Positions 8,197-15,992 of a stretch of DNA of 64,000 bases are shown piece after piece (the first letter of the stretch is position 1; the number at the start of each line of letters is the position of its first letter). The notes under the pieces were generated by a model. That model searched no databases. It was not told the DNA's origin and was given only the letters and a program-made list of their open reading frames with translations. The DNA is from Lachnospiraceae bacterium (GTDB lineage: Bacteria > Bacillota > Clostridia > Lachnospirales > Lachnospiraceae), in NCBI GenBank assembly GCA_017517305.1, contig JAFWZV010000017.1, positions 53,671 to 117,670 on the forward strand. Reading direction: 5' to 3'. Both the position numbers and the translations under genes were made by a program.

Positions 8197-8556
8197 TCAA
8201 TCATCTTTGGGCATAGAGAAAGCCTTATCCTTTTTATTAAGCATTTCATCATATTGTACATACATTTTCTGAACACTATTTTCCAATAGATAATAATGCA
8301 TTATATATGGTATAAGAAGAATCAACAACGCTACGGTAAGGGCCAAGGCTATCATAGAGCTTGTATAATTACAGTAAATCATAGTAACTGTTGTCATCAA
8401 AGCAAACAGCACTGTTACAATCAGGTGCACCAATCTCTCATGTGCAAAGAAACCAATCTGAACCAAATGCTTCTTAATCTCCTCATCCCAATCAGCATCA
8501 TCTGTTTTAATCAATTCATCAATGTATTTTAAATATGCAAGTACCCTCTTTTTCAT
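8197..8556 (-). CDS. Small two-helix membrane protein, unknown
   Basis: A protein of 119 residues starting at the ATG at 8556 (MKKRVLAYLKYIDEL); a GTG three codons upstream is an alternative, and AAAGG lies before both. An N-terminal amphipathic, charged region is followed by two hydrophobic segments (about residues 41-60 and 65-88, LIVTVLFALMTTVTMIY and MIALALTVALLILLIPYIM) and a charged tail. No family is recognised. It stands alone between two plus-strand genes. Confidence 0.7.
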   Translation of the reverse strand: MKKRVLAYLKYIDELIKTDDADWDEEIKKHLVQIGFFAHERLVHLIVTVLFALMTTVTMIYCNYTSSMIALALTVALLILLIPYIMHYYLLENSVQKMYVQYDEMLNKKDKAFSMPKDD

Positions 8557-8709
8557 TCCTATCACAACCTTTGTATTTATTTGTATGTTATTTTAAACGT
8601 TTTTCATAGATTTGGAAAGATAAAATCGGATTTTTTCCTTATAATAACATAGTAATCAATAAAAATTGGTGGTATAATATGCATTAGTTTGAAATACGGA
8701 GGAGAAATT

Positions 8710-10077
8710 ATGCCAGACAATATAAATAACAATAACAACGACGACGAAAAGGATGATTACGAAAAGTATTGTTACCTTTGTAAAAGACCTGAGTCAAGTG
8801 CAGGTCCTTTTATCTCTATGCCAGGTAACATGCATATATGTAACCAGTGTATGCAAAAAAGCTTTGACGCATTAAGCAATAATCCTATGTCTTTCTTAGA
8901 CTTAAGTAAAATGCCTAATATAAACCTGTCAGAGTTTATGCCATTTAACGACCTTCCTAAATCTCAGAAGGTTAAGAAGAAAAAGACTAAGGAAAAGAAG
9001 GAGGAGGTTCCTCTTACTATGGAGAATATTCCTGCCCCTCATAAGATTAAAGCTATGCTTGATGAATATGTGGTTGGACAGGACTATGCCAAAAAATGTA
9101 TCTCTGTAGCCGTTTATAACCATTACAAGAGGGTTATAACTAACACTATGGATGATATTGAAATCGAAAAGTCAAATATGCTTATGCTGGGCCCTACAGG
9201 CTGTGGTAAAACATACCTGGTTAAGACTATTGCTAAGCTATTGAATGTTCCACTTGCAATCACTGACGCAACCTCTCTAACTGAGGCCGGCTACATAGGT
9301 GATGATGTTGAGAGTATTCTCTCTAAGCTTTTGGCTGTAGCTGATAATGATGTGGAGAAGGCTGAGCGTGGTATAGTATTTATCGATGAGATAGACAAGA
9401 TTGCCAAGAAGAAGGAAACTCATAGCAGAGATGTGAGCGGTGAGTCAGTTCAGCAGGGTCTTCTTAAAATATTAGAGGGAGCTGAGGTGGAGGTTCCTGT
9501 AGGTTCTAGTAGTAAAAATGCTATGACTCCTCTTACTACAATGAATACTAAGAACATATTATTTATCTGTGGTGGAGCATTTCCTGAGATTGAGAAAATT
9601 ATTGCAGCAAGACTTAATAAGCAATCAGCTATAGGCTTTAACGCAGACCTTAAGGATAAGCACAAGGATAATATGAATATCATCAAAGAGGTAACCAATG
9701 AAGACCTTAGAGATTTCGGTATGATTCCTGAGTTTATCGGTAGACTTCCAGTTTTATTTACATTGGATGCTTTAGACAAGGATATGTATATAAAGATTTT
9801 GAAGGAGCCTAAGAATGCGATTCTCAAGCAGTACAAGAAGCTTCTAGCTCTTGATGAGGTAGATCTTCAGTTTGACGAAAGCGCATATGAAGCCATCGCA
9901 GAGCTTGCCTTAGAGAGAAAGACTGGCGCCAGAGCACTTCGCTCAATTATTGAGAAGTTTATGCTAGACATTATGTACCAGATTCCTAGAGATGACAGCA
10001 TTGGTAGAGTCACCATCACTGGGGATTATATTAAGGGTACAGGTTCACCTATTATTGAGCTTAGGGGAACATTTTAA
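8710..10077 (+). CDS. clpX: ATP-dependent Clp protease ATP-binding subunit ClpX
   Basis: This AAA+ unfoldase feeds substrates to ClpP. The ATG at 8710 after GGAGGAG gives 455 residues, some 30 longer than usual because of an Asn/Asp-rich N-terminus and a Lys/Glu linker. A C4-type zinc-binding domain is present (CYLCKRPESS ... CNQCMQ, residues about 20-48). Walker A is GPTGCGKT, Walker B is IVFIDEIDKIA, and the ClpP-docking tripeptide IGF is present (SAIGFNADL). The ClpX-specific tail (ALERKTGARALRSI) is intact. clpP and tig are not adjacent, unlike in many Firmicutes. A glycerophosphodiesterase gene follows at 33 bases. Confidence 0.94.
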   Translation: MPDNINNNNNDDEKDDYEKYCYLCKRPESSAGPFISMPGNMHICNQCMQKSFDALSNNPMSFLDLSKMPNINLSEFMPFNDLPKSQKVKKKKTKEKKEEVPLTMENIPAPHKIKAMLDEYVVGQDYAKKCISVAVYNHYKRVITNTMDDIEIEKSNMLMLGPTGCGKTYLVKTIAKLLNVPLAITDATSLTEAGYIGDDVESILSKLLAVADNDVEKAERGIVFIDEIDKIAKKKETHSRDVSGESVQQGLLKILEGAEVEVPVGSSSKNAMTPLTTMNTKNILFICGGAFPEIEKIIAARLNKQSAIGFNADLKDKHKDNMNIIKEVTNEDLRDFGMIPEFIGRLPVLFTLDALDKDMYIKILKEPKNAILKQYKKLLALDEVDLQFDESAYEAIAELALERKTGARALRSIIEKFMLDIMYQIPRDDSIGRVTITGDYIKGTGSPIIELRGTF

Positions 10078-10110
10078 ATAATATAGAAACTTTTTGGGGA
10101 GGTTCTTTAT

Positions 10111-10833
10111 ATGAGAACTGCTATTATAGCCCACCGTGGGGCTTCAAAGCTAGCGGGCACAGATAATACCATCGAAAGCTTTGAACTTGCCATCTGTCTT
10201 GGGGCTGATTATGTGGAGATGGACATTAGACAGACTAAGGATAAAAAACTGGTGGTTTTTCATGATGATATAATGGATGACACGCCTATTAAATTTCTAA
10301 CCTTTGAGGAGCTTAATAATAAGGCTTCCGAAAAAGGTTATTCGGTACCATTATTTGAAGATGTATTAAAGCTGTGCCAAGGAAAAATCAAGCTTGACAT
10401 AGAGTTAAAGGAAACCGGTTATGAATTCAAGGTTTTGTCTCTTGTGAAAAAATATTATTCCTATGATGGATTTATGATAAAATCCTTCTTAGATACTGCT
10501 GTAAAAAAGGTAGAGCTTCTAGACAAGAAAGTAAATACAGGGCTTCTTCTAGGTTACAAAAAAGCCGATGTTAAAAGACGTGTAAATGAATTCCTTCCTA
10601 GCAGAAGACTTAAGCTACTGGATGTGGATTTCGTTTCTCCAAACCATAAGCTAGTAACATGGGATTATATGCTTCGTATGAGGCTTCTCAAGAAGAAGGT
10701 TTATGTGTGGACAGTTAACGACGAAGCAATTATGAAAAAGCTTCTTAAGAAAAAAGTTGATGGAATTATAACTGATTCCCCTGACATAGCAATTTCAGTC
10801 AGGGATGCTTACTATAAAGGAAAGGGCCTCTAA
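10111..10833 (+). CDS. Glycerophosphodiester phosphodiesterase
   Basis: This 240-residue cytoplasmic TIM-barrel enzyme splits glycerophosphodiesters into glycerol-3-phosphate and an alcohol. The catalytic pattern is clear: AHRGAS at the N-terminus, GADYVEMDIRQTKD with the metal-binding Glu/Asp, and VVFHDD. There is no signal peptide. Length is typical for the short GlpQ/UgpQ type. It is preceded by GGGGAGG and followed 16 bases later by proC, so clpX, this gene and proC probably form one transcript. Confidence 0.92.
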   Translation: MRTAIIAHRGASKLAGTDNTIESFELAICLGADYVEMDIRQTKDKKLVVFHDDIMDDTPIKFLTFEELNNKASEKGYSVPLFEDVLKLCQGKIKLDIELKETGYEFKVLSLVKKYYSYDGFMIKSFLDTAVKKVELLDKKVNTGLLLGYKKADVKRRVNEFLPSRRLKLLDVDFVSPNHKLVTWDYMLRMRLLKKKVYVWTVNDEAIMKKLLKKKVDGIITDSPDIAISVRDAYYKGKGL

Positions 10834-10849
10834 GGGTTAGGGTATTTAT

Positions 10850-11650
10850 ATGAATTACAAGATTGGTTTTATAGGCTGTGGAAATATGGCTTCAGCCATT
10901 ATTCAGGGTATTATCAAGAAGACTGATATTAAGAATAATGATATTATTGTTTCTGACGCATCAGAAGTAGCTATTGCAAAGGCCGCTGATGATTTAGGTG
11001 TCAATGCTACAAGAAGCAATACCAGAGTTGTATCCGAATGCGAGGTATTATTCTTGTCAATTAAGCCTCAATTCTACGAGACTGTTCTTACAGAAATCAA
11101 GGATATTATCTCACCAGATCAAATTATAGTAACCATCGCTCCTGGAAAGACAATTGCTTGGGTAGAGTCAATCTTAGGAGATAACATTAAGCTTGTAAGA
11201 ACTATGCCTAACACACCTGCCCTCGTAGGTGAAGGTGTAACGGGAGTATGCAAGAACTCTAATGTTACTGATGCTGACTTTACATATGTTATGAGCTTAC
11301 TTTCAAGCTTTGGTATGGCTGAAGCAATACCAGAAAGCCTTATGGATGTATGTGTTTCTGTAAGTGGAAGCTCACCAGCATACGTATTCATGTTCATCGA
11401 AGCCATGGCTGACGCTGCAGTAGCAGATGGAATGCCAAGGGACAAAGCATACAAGTTCGCAGCCCAAGCAGTACTGGGAAGTGCTAAGATGGTTTTAGAA
11501 ACCGGCAAGCACCCTGGAGAGCTAAAGGATATGGTATGCTCCCCTGGTGGAACTACCATCGAGGCTGTTCGTGTCCTAGAAGAAAAAGGCTTCCGCAGTG
11601 CTGTCATCGAAGCCATGAAGGCTTGCACTGCTAAGGCTAAGGGGCTGTAA
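10850..11650 (+). CDS. proC: Pyrroline-5-carboxylate reductase
   Basis: This 266-residue NAD(P)H enzyme makes the last step of proline synthesis. The N-terminal Rossmann motif is GFIGCGNMASAI, and the C-terminal dimerisation domain carries the family signature around GKHPGELKDMVCSPGGTT. Length is normal and no residue stands out. Its TAA stop (11648-11650) forms the first bases of the outer arm of the large palindromic element that follows. Confidence 0.96.
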   Translation: MNYKIGFIGCGNMASAIIQGIIKKTDIKNNDIIVSDASEVAIAKAADDLGVNATRSNTRVVSECEVLFLSIKPQFYETVLTEIKDIISPDQIIVTIAPGKTIAWVESILGDNIKLVRTMPNTPALVGEGVTGVCKNSNVTDADFTYVMSLLSSFGMAEAIPESLMDVCVSVSGSSPAYVFMFIEAMADAAVADGMPRDKAYKFAAQAVLGSAKMVLETGKHPGELKDMVCSPGGTTIEAVRVLEEKGFRSAVIEAMKACTAKAKGL

Positions 11651-11670
11651 ATAACATTATAGGAAGTTAG

Positions 11671-12005
11671 AGCAAAAGTTTTCAGACCTGCATATACAAT
11701 TTTGTATGTGCAGGTTTTCTTATGCTCCGGTTCAAGTGATATGGGTACTTTAAAACACGCTTCGTCGTGATGATTTTTTGAATATTCGGGTAAGGTTATC
11801 TAAGACGGACGAGGGCCGCTTTCAACCGTACGTCCATGTACGTGAAAGCTACGCTGGCATCCATGCCAGCGTGCCCTCTAGTAGTCAGCCGAATATTAAA
11901 AATCTATCACTCCTACGCTATCGTTATCAAGCACCCATATCACCTGAACCTTAAGCTTTAACAAACAATGCACACACAAAATTGCATAGCAGGGAAAACT
12001 TTTGC
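11671..12005. repeat. Long hairpin arm A of the palindromic element
   Basis: AGCAAAAGTTTTC (11671-11683) pairs perfectly with 11993-12005. Pairing continues inward through 11686-11714 with 11965-11992, 11729-11749 with 11930-11950 (19 of 21) and 11767-11789 with 11890-11910. The tip is a three-way junction: GAGGGC (11811-11816) pairs with GCCCTC (11873-11878), enclosing hairpin 11818-11849 (GCTTTCA/TGAAAGC, then CGTAC/GTACG) and the perfect 10-bp hairpin 11851-11872 (ACGCTGGCAT/ATGCCAGCGT with a CC loop). Confidence 0.8.
11686..11719 (+). terminator. Possible proC terminator within arm A
   Basis: CCTGCATATACA and TGTATGTGCAGG form a local hairpin followed by TTTTCTT, which fits an intrinsic terminator for proC. 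The same bases can instead pair with 11965-11992 in the larger fold. Confidence 0.5.
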
Positions 12006-12043
12006 TATCGCCTTTGGCGATAAAGTCACTTGCCGAAGGCATT

Positions 12044-12362
12044 GAAAAGCTGACCTCTTGAGCTTGTGCTTAATTCTTAGATATGTAAGGCTTAAGTTCT
12101 GAGAGGTATTAAAGCTACGATAGCAAAGGAGCAATAGTTTTTCTTATGTCCGATTACATATAACAGCCATGGTTTGACAGGACGTCAAACCAAGCCTCAG
12201 CGGAGCCACGGATGGCGACTCTGAGGCGGTGGCGGAAGCTGTGAAAACCTTTCTCGGACATCTAGAAAAACATTGTGACGACGCGTGTAGCGTAATACCT
12301 CTCGGGCCTTAAGCCGAAAAAGCTGACCAACCTAAGCACAAGCTTAAGCTGGTCAGCTTTTC
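12044..12362. repeat. Long hairpin arm B of the palindromic element
   Basis: GAAAAGCTGACC (12044-12055) pairs with GGTCAGCTTTTC (12351-12362). The AGCTTGTGCTTA stretch, GGCTTAAG, GAGAGGTATT, GCTAC, GTTTTTCT and ATGTCCGA (12146-12153) then each find their complement in order up to TCGGACAT (12254-12261). The tip is again a junction: ACAGC (12163-12167) with GCTGT (12238-12242), enclosing GGTTTGAC/GTCAAACC (12171-12191) and GCCTCAG/CTGAGGC (12194-12227). AAAAGCTGACC (12318-12328) with GGTCAGCTTTT (12351-12361) is an alternative terminator-like hairpin. Confidence 0.8.
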
Positions 12363-12390
12363 AACTTCTTATAATGTTATTTATATGAAA

Positions 12391-12906
12391 TTATAATGCA
12401 AATGATCCTTCCTCGCCATCAGCTGTGAAGTATACCATTCCTGTCTCTGGCTGGTAATATACGTTAAGAGTCTTGATTGACTTCTTTCCACTTACCTCTA
12501 CTGCCTTAGCTACGATATCAGCTGTGTTAACCTGACCGTTAGCATACTCGATGATAACTGTCTCAGTTGCCTTCTTAGCTGGAGCTGCCTTCTTAGCAGG
12601 TGCCTTCTTAGCTGGAGCCTTAGTCTCTGCCTTCTTCTCAGCTGCCTTTGGAGCTGCTGCCTTAGTCTCTGCCTTCTTTGCAGGTGCCTTCTTAGCTGGA
12701 GCTGCCTTAGCCTCTGTCTTCTTCTCAGCTGCCTTTGGAGCCTCTGCCTTCTTCTCCTCTGTCTTCTTAGCTGGAGCTGCCTTCTTAGCAGGTGCCTTCT
12801 TAGCTGGAGCCTTAGTCTCTGCCTTCTTTGCCTCTGCTTCCTTAGCTGCCTTAGCTGCCTCTACCTTAGCCATAGTTGAATCAACTGTTGCCTTCTTAAC
12901 TGCCAT
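12391..12906 (-). CDS. Lys/Ala/Pro-rich histone-H1-like protein (DUF6465-like C-terminus)
   Basis: The ATG at 12906 has GGAGG 9 bases upstream; the frame extends further but without a site. The product is 171 residues. Residues about 10-115 are low-complexity repeats of the AKKAPAKKA type interspersed with Glu-rich blocks, resembling eukaryotic H1 tails and bacterial HctB/AlgP-type DNA-binding tails. Residues about 116-171 form a small folded domain (VIIEYANGQVNTADIV ... YQPETGMVYFTADG), which resembles the Lachnospiraceae family I know as DUF6465. A role in nucleoid packing is an inference from charge only. Repeat number is likely variable between strains. Confidence 0.8.
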   Translation of the reverse strand: MAVKKATVDSTMAKVEAAKAAKEAEAKKAETKAPAKKAPAKKAAPAKKTEEKKAEAPKAAEKKTEAKAAPAKKAPAKKAETKAAAPKAAEKKAETKAPAKKAPAKKAAPAKKATETVIIEYANGQVNTADIVAKAVEVSGKKSIKTLNVYYQPETGMVYFTADGEEGSFAL

Positions 12907-13115
12907 TGTTACTACCTCCATAAAAGTATTATAATATTCTATATGTTCACCAATGATGTCTGTTTCTTTTTCGCTAGGATTGATAATACCCCTTTTTTCT
13001 AGGTTTTGCAAGGTTTTTCGACATTTTCTTAAGTATTTACCAATGGATTTTGATAAAGTTCAAAAAAAAAATACATTTTGCACAAAGATTTTTTTGTCTT
13101 TGCGCAAAATGTATT

Positions 13116-13721
13116 TTAATTTTTATGTCGTTGCTTAAAGCTAATATACTTTGGTAAATCTCTACACAGGTTAGTAATCTCAAACCCATATATATTCATA
13201 TCCTCACGTTCTTCTATACGAACAAGTATACCAGTTAGATTTAGCTCATAACCATTTTCCTCATATATCAGATTTGCTCTATCGCCCATATTAAGCCCTA
13301 ATTCTTTAGTTCTATCTGCCAAGCCAAAGCCTGTAGCACTTACATCCTTAATCATAACCTTCATAGAGCCACGACCAACCATCTTCAGAGTTCCTATATT
13401 AGATACCGACACCCTAAAGCTACCTCGCCTATTATGCCTTATTCCCTCACAGGCAACCTGAAGCACATATTCATTCTTGTAATTCACTACTCTTGCCTGC
13501 TTCCACAAATATGGAACATTCTCATCCAACAAGCACTCAAGTTGAACCTTAACATTGTCAAAATTAAGTTTTTGGGGGGATTCAAAATCAATACCAATAA
13601 TGGCTACCGCATCATTAATTACCTTCTTGATGTAGCCTTCAAGTCTCATCTGGTTGTCTGCGGTGCTGACTAAGAGAGTTATTCGGCTTTCTGCCTCTAA
13701 TTCAGATAATCTTATTCCCAC
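13116..13721 (-). CDS. PilZ-domain c-di-GMP-binding protein (YcgR-like)
   Basis: The best start is GTG at 13721 (GGAGG 7 bases upstream), giving 201 residues; an in-frame ATG at 13793 has no site. The N-terminal half resembles the YcgR-N (PilZN) beta-barrel. The C-terminal PilZ domain shows both ligand motifs: RHNRRGSFRV (RxxxR) and DVSATGFGL (D/NxSxxG). Such proteins bind cyclic-di-GMP and slow flagellar motors or change envelope functions. A GGDEF/EAL protein at 36807 is a possible partner enzyme. No motility gene is adjacent. Confidence 0.9.
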   Translation of the reverse strand: MGIRLSELEAESRITLLVSTADNQMRLEGYIKKVINDAVAIIGIDFESPQKLNFDNVKVQLECLLDENVPYLWKQARVVNYKNEYVLQVACEGIRHNRRGSFRVSVSNIGTLKMVGRGSMKVMIKDVSATGFGLADRTKELGLNMGDRANLIYEENGYELNLTGILVRIEEREDMNIYGFEITNLCRDLPKYISFKQRHKN

Positions 13722-13817
13722 AAGTAATCCTCCATTATTATATGCAACTCCAATATTTAGTCCAATTTTAAATGATTTCCTGCATTTTTTCAATGTATTT
13801 CGACGGGAATATAAAAA

Positions 13818-13843
13818 ATGGTAGCGCTTTAAAGCGCTACCAT
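13818..13843 (-). terminator. Intrinsic terminator of the rubrerythrin gene
   Basis: A perfect 26-bp palindrome (ATGGTAGCGC, TTTAAA centre, GCGCTACCAT), followed on the minus strand by TTTTTTATAT. It begins about 10 bases after the rubrerythrin stop. Confidence 0.88.
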
Positions 13844-13853
13844 AAAAGTAATT

Positions 13854-14399
13854 TTATGCCTTGAAGTATCTGTTGTAAAGTCCCTCAAATGCCTTACCAT
13901 GTCTAGCCTCATCTCTAGCCATCTCATGCACTGTATCATGGATTGCGTCAAGGTCAAGTGCCTTAGCTCTCTTAGCAAGGTCAAACTTACCTAAAGTTGC
14001 TCCATTCTCAGCCTCAATTCTCATCTCAAGATTCTTCTTAGTTGAGTCAGTTACAACCTCTCCTAAAAGCTCTGCGAACTTAGCTGCATGCTCTGCCTCT
14101 TCGTAAGCTGCCTTCTCCCAGTAGAGACCGATCTCTGGGTATCCCTCTCTATGTGCTACTCTAGCCATAGCAAGGTACATTCCTACCTCAGTGCACTCTC
14201 CCATAAAGTTTGCTCTTAAATCTTCCATTATATCTTCTGGTGCACCCTGAGCTACTCCAACAACATGCTCTGCTGCCCAAACTCTCTCAGCTGCCTGCTC
14301 TACAAACTTCTCAGCTGGTACATTACACTGTGGGCATCTCTCTGGTGCCGCATCTCCCTCATGAACATATCCACATACGCTACATACAAATTTACTCAT
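13854..14399 (-). CDS. rbr: Rubrerythrin, rubredoxin domain first
   Basis: A protein of 181 residues from the ATG at 14399 (AAAGGAG upstream). Residues 1-36 form a rubredoxin-like iron site (CSVCGY ... CPQC), followed by a ferritin-like four-helix bundle with di-iron ligands ([31 protein letters not shown]). This is the domain order of reverse rubrerythrins, which reduce hydrogen peroxide and oxygen in anaerobes. A 15-bp Fur-type palindrome lies 63 bases upstream of the start, pointing to control by iron or peroxide. It is a single-gene unit with its own terminator. Confidence 0.95.
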   Translation of the reverse strand: MSKFVCSVCGYVHEGDAAPERCPQCNVPAEKFVEQAAERVWAAEHVVGVAQGAPEDIMEDLRANFMGECTEVGMYLAMARVAHREGYPEIGLYWEKAAYEEAEHAAKFAELLGEVVTDSTKKNLEMRIEAENGATLGKFDLAKRAKALDLDAIHDTVHEMARDEARHGKAFEGLYNRYFKA

Positions 14400-14461
14400 A
14401 ATCTTATCTCCTTTCAATGTAGAAAAAATTTTTATCTAACAGTTATGATTTTGCTATTTAA

Positions 14462-14476
14462 TAATGATAATCATTA
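14462..14476. promoter_or_regulatory. Fur-family operator upstream of rubrerythrin
   Basis: TAATGATAATCATTA is a perfect 7-1-7 palindrome and contains AATGATAATCATT, the centre of the classical Fur box. PerR or Fur could bind; the sequence cannot tell them apart. Confidence 0.7.
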
Positions 14477-14576
14477 CTGTTTTGTTCTGAACTCAATATA
14501 CCACAAGGATTTTAATATGTCAACTGCTTTTTGATAATTTTTTTCACAAATATTTATGTAAAAAATATACAGGGAA

Positions 14577-15947
14577 TTAACCCTGCATATTTTCTACTAT
14601 TTCCTTCAAATTCATGCCATTTGAAGCCTTTATTAAAGCTATATCCTCTGGATTCATAACAGACATAAGGTAAAGTGCAACCTCTCCATTATCCTTAAAG
14701 GAATAACATTTTATCTGAGACTCTGAATCCTGCACAGCCTTTACATACTGCTGTGAAAGCTCTCCTACCACAACTAATTCATCTATATTCTTAGTGGCTA
14801 GGTACTTGCCCACTTCATAGTGGAATTCCTCACTATTTTCGCCCAACTCAAACATATCACCTAGTACCGCAATTTTCTTGCCCTCTGAATCTAAGTCTGC
14901 AAGAACATCTATGCTTGCCTTCATAGAATCAGGACTGGCATTATAGGTATCATCAATTATGGTGTATTTCCCAGGCACATTAATCAGCTTTTGTCTTAAT
15001 CCCTTAAAATTCTTGTATCCCTCAACTGCCTTTTTTAAATCAAGTCCCATATATCTTGTTATTGCAAGTCCTGCCAAGGAATTGCCAACATTATGCTTGC
15101 CTAAGGCGTTAAGCTCCACAGGTATTCTAACGTCATCGCACACAAAATCATAATAATACTTATAATTCTCCTGGCGAATGTTTTCTGCTCTATAATCACA
15201 CCATTCTTCAGTACCGTAGAACTGTGCTTTCTCATTCATCTGACCTCTTAGCTCTGCAAGCATAGGGTTATCGCCGTTTAGTAGCACTAATCCATCTGGA
15301 TTCATATGTGTTGTAATAGCAAGCTTTTCTCTTCTAGTTACCTCTATAGAACCAAATCTCTCCATATGAGCCAGACCAATATTAGTTATTACGCATATAT
15401 CCGGCTTAGATATATCTGACAGAATCTCCATCTTACCCACGTCATCAATTCCATGTTCAAGTACCGCAACCTTATGCTTTCTGGTAATTCTGTCCACACA
15501 GGTAGGTAACCCCTCCTGTGAATTGTAATTCTTTTCAGTCTGATATGTATTAATGTTTTCACTTAAAGCTGTAGCTATCATCTCTCTGGTTGTTGTCTTT
15601 CCAACACTTCCAGTAACACCGATAACAGGTATTCTATTAATGCGATTTTCTCTAATATATTTTGCCAAAGCCTGATGTGCCTTTAACACATCACTAACAT
15701 AAATGTATGGCTTCTCTGAGATAACAATTCCTGTGTGCTGTGAAGTAAATGTAGCCGCACCTATTTCCATAGCACTTTCTATAAATCTATGTCCGTCCAC
15801 ATTATTTCCTACGAATGGAACAAATAAATCTCCCTCTTTTATCCTTCTGGAGTCATCACACACATCTTTAATTTGAACATCCTCGCTACCACTTAGAAGA
15901 ACTCCTCCCGTGGCTTCTAATACATCCTTAACAGTTATGTCAAACAT
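14577..15947 (-). CDS. murF: UDP-MurNAc-tripeptide D-Ala-D-Ala ligase
   Basis: This 456-residue Mur ligase joins D-Ala-D-Ala to the UDP-MurNAc tripeptide, the last cytoplasmic peptidoglycan precursor step. ATP-binding GVTGSVGKTTTREM lies near residue 110, and the Mur ligase signatures VLEHGIDDVGKMEIL and DDTYNASPDSMKAS are intact. Length is normal. No ddl gene is adjacent. The DJ-1 gene lies 45 bases upstream on the same strand. Confidence 0.96.
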   Translation of the reverse strand: MFDITVKDVLEATGGVLLSGSEDVQIKDVCDDSRRIKEGDLFVPFVGNNVDGHRFIESAMEIGAATFTSQHTGIVISEKPYIYVSDVLKAHQALAKYIRENRINRIPVIGVTGSVGKTTTREMIATALSENINTYQTEKNYNSQEGLPTCVDRITRKHKVAVLEHGIDDVGKMEILSDISKPDICVITNIGLAHMERFGSIEVTRREKLAITTHMNPDGLVLLNGDNPMLAELRGQMNEKAQFYGTEEWCDYRAENIRQENYKYYYDFVCDDVRIPVELNALGKHNVGNSLAGLAITRYMGLDLKKAVEGYKNFKGLRQKLINVPGKYTIIDDTYNASPDSMKASIDVLADLDSEGKKIAVLGDMFELGENSEEFHYEVGKYLATKNIDELVVVGELSQQYVKAVQDSESQIKCYSFKDNGEVALYLMSVMNPEDIALIKASNGMNLKEIVENMQG

Positions 15948-15992
15948 GTCTATCTCCTTTTTTTATAATCTCTTGCTTTCTAATACATTTAC

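Larger units (their letters stand above)
11648..12383. repeat. 736-bp nested palindromic element (ornate RNA or foldback DNA)
   Basis: The whole gap between the convergent genes proC and the histone-like gene folds on itself. The outer helix pairs 11648-11668 with 12363-12383, 21 bp with one G-T pair. Inside lie, in order, long hairpin A (11671-12005), small hairpin TATCGCC-TTT-GGCGATA (12006-12022), small hairpin TGCC-GAA-GGCA (12031-12041) and long hairpin B (12044-12362). Hairpin A ends one base before the first small hairpin begins, and hairpin B ends one base before the outer helix resumes. TA dinucleotides flank both ends. No open reading frame of note and no transposase lie inside. It may be a large structured RNA or a MITE-like foldback element; no recognisable class. 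Confidence 0.8.

Noticed and set aside
11648-12383. Insertion sequence remnant with transposase
   Set aside because: No reading frame of useful length or transposase-like sequence is present in any frame; only inverted repeats are seen.
12551-12934. 127-codon Ala/Phe-rich frame on the plus strand
   Set aside because: It is the exact antisense of the Lys/Ala repeat gene; its composition follows from GCC/AAG codons read backwards, and it has no ribosome binding site.
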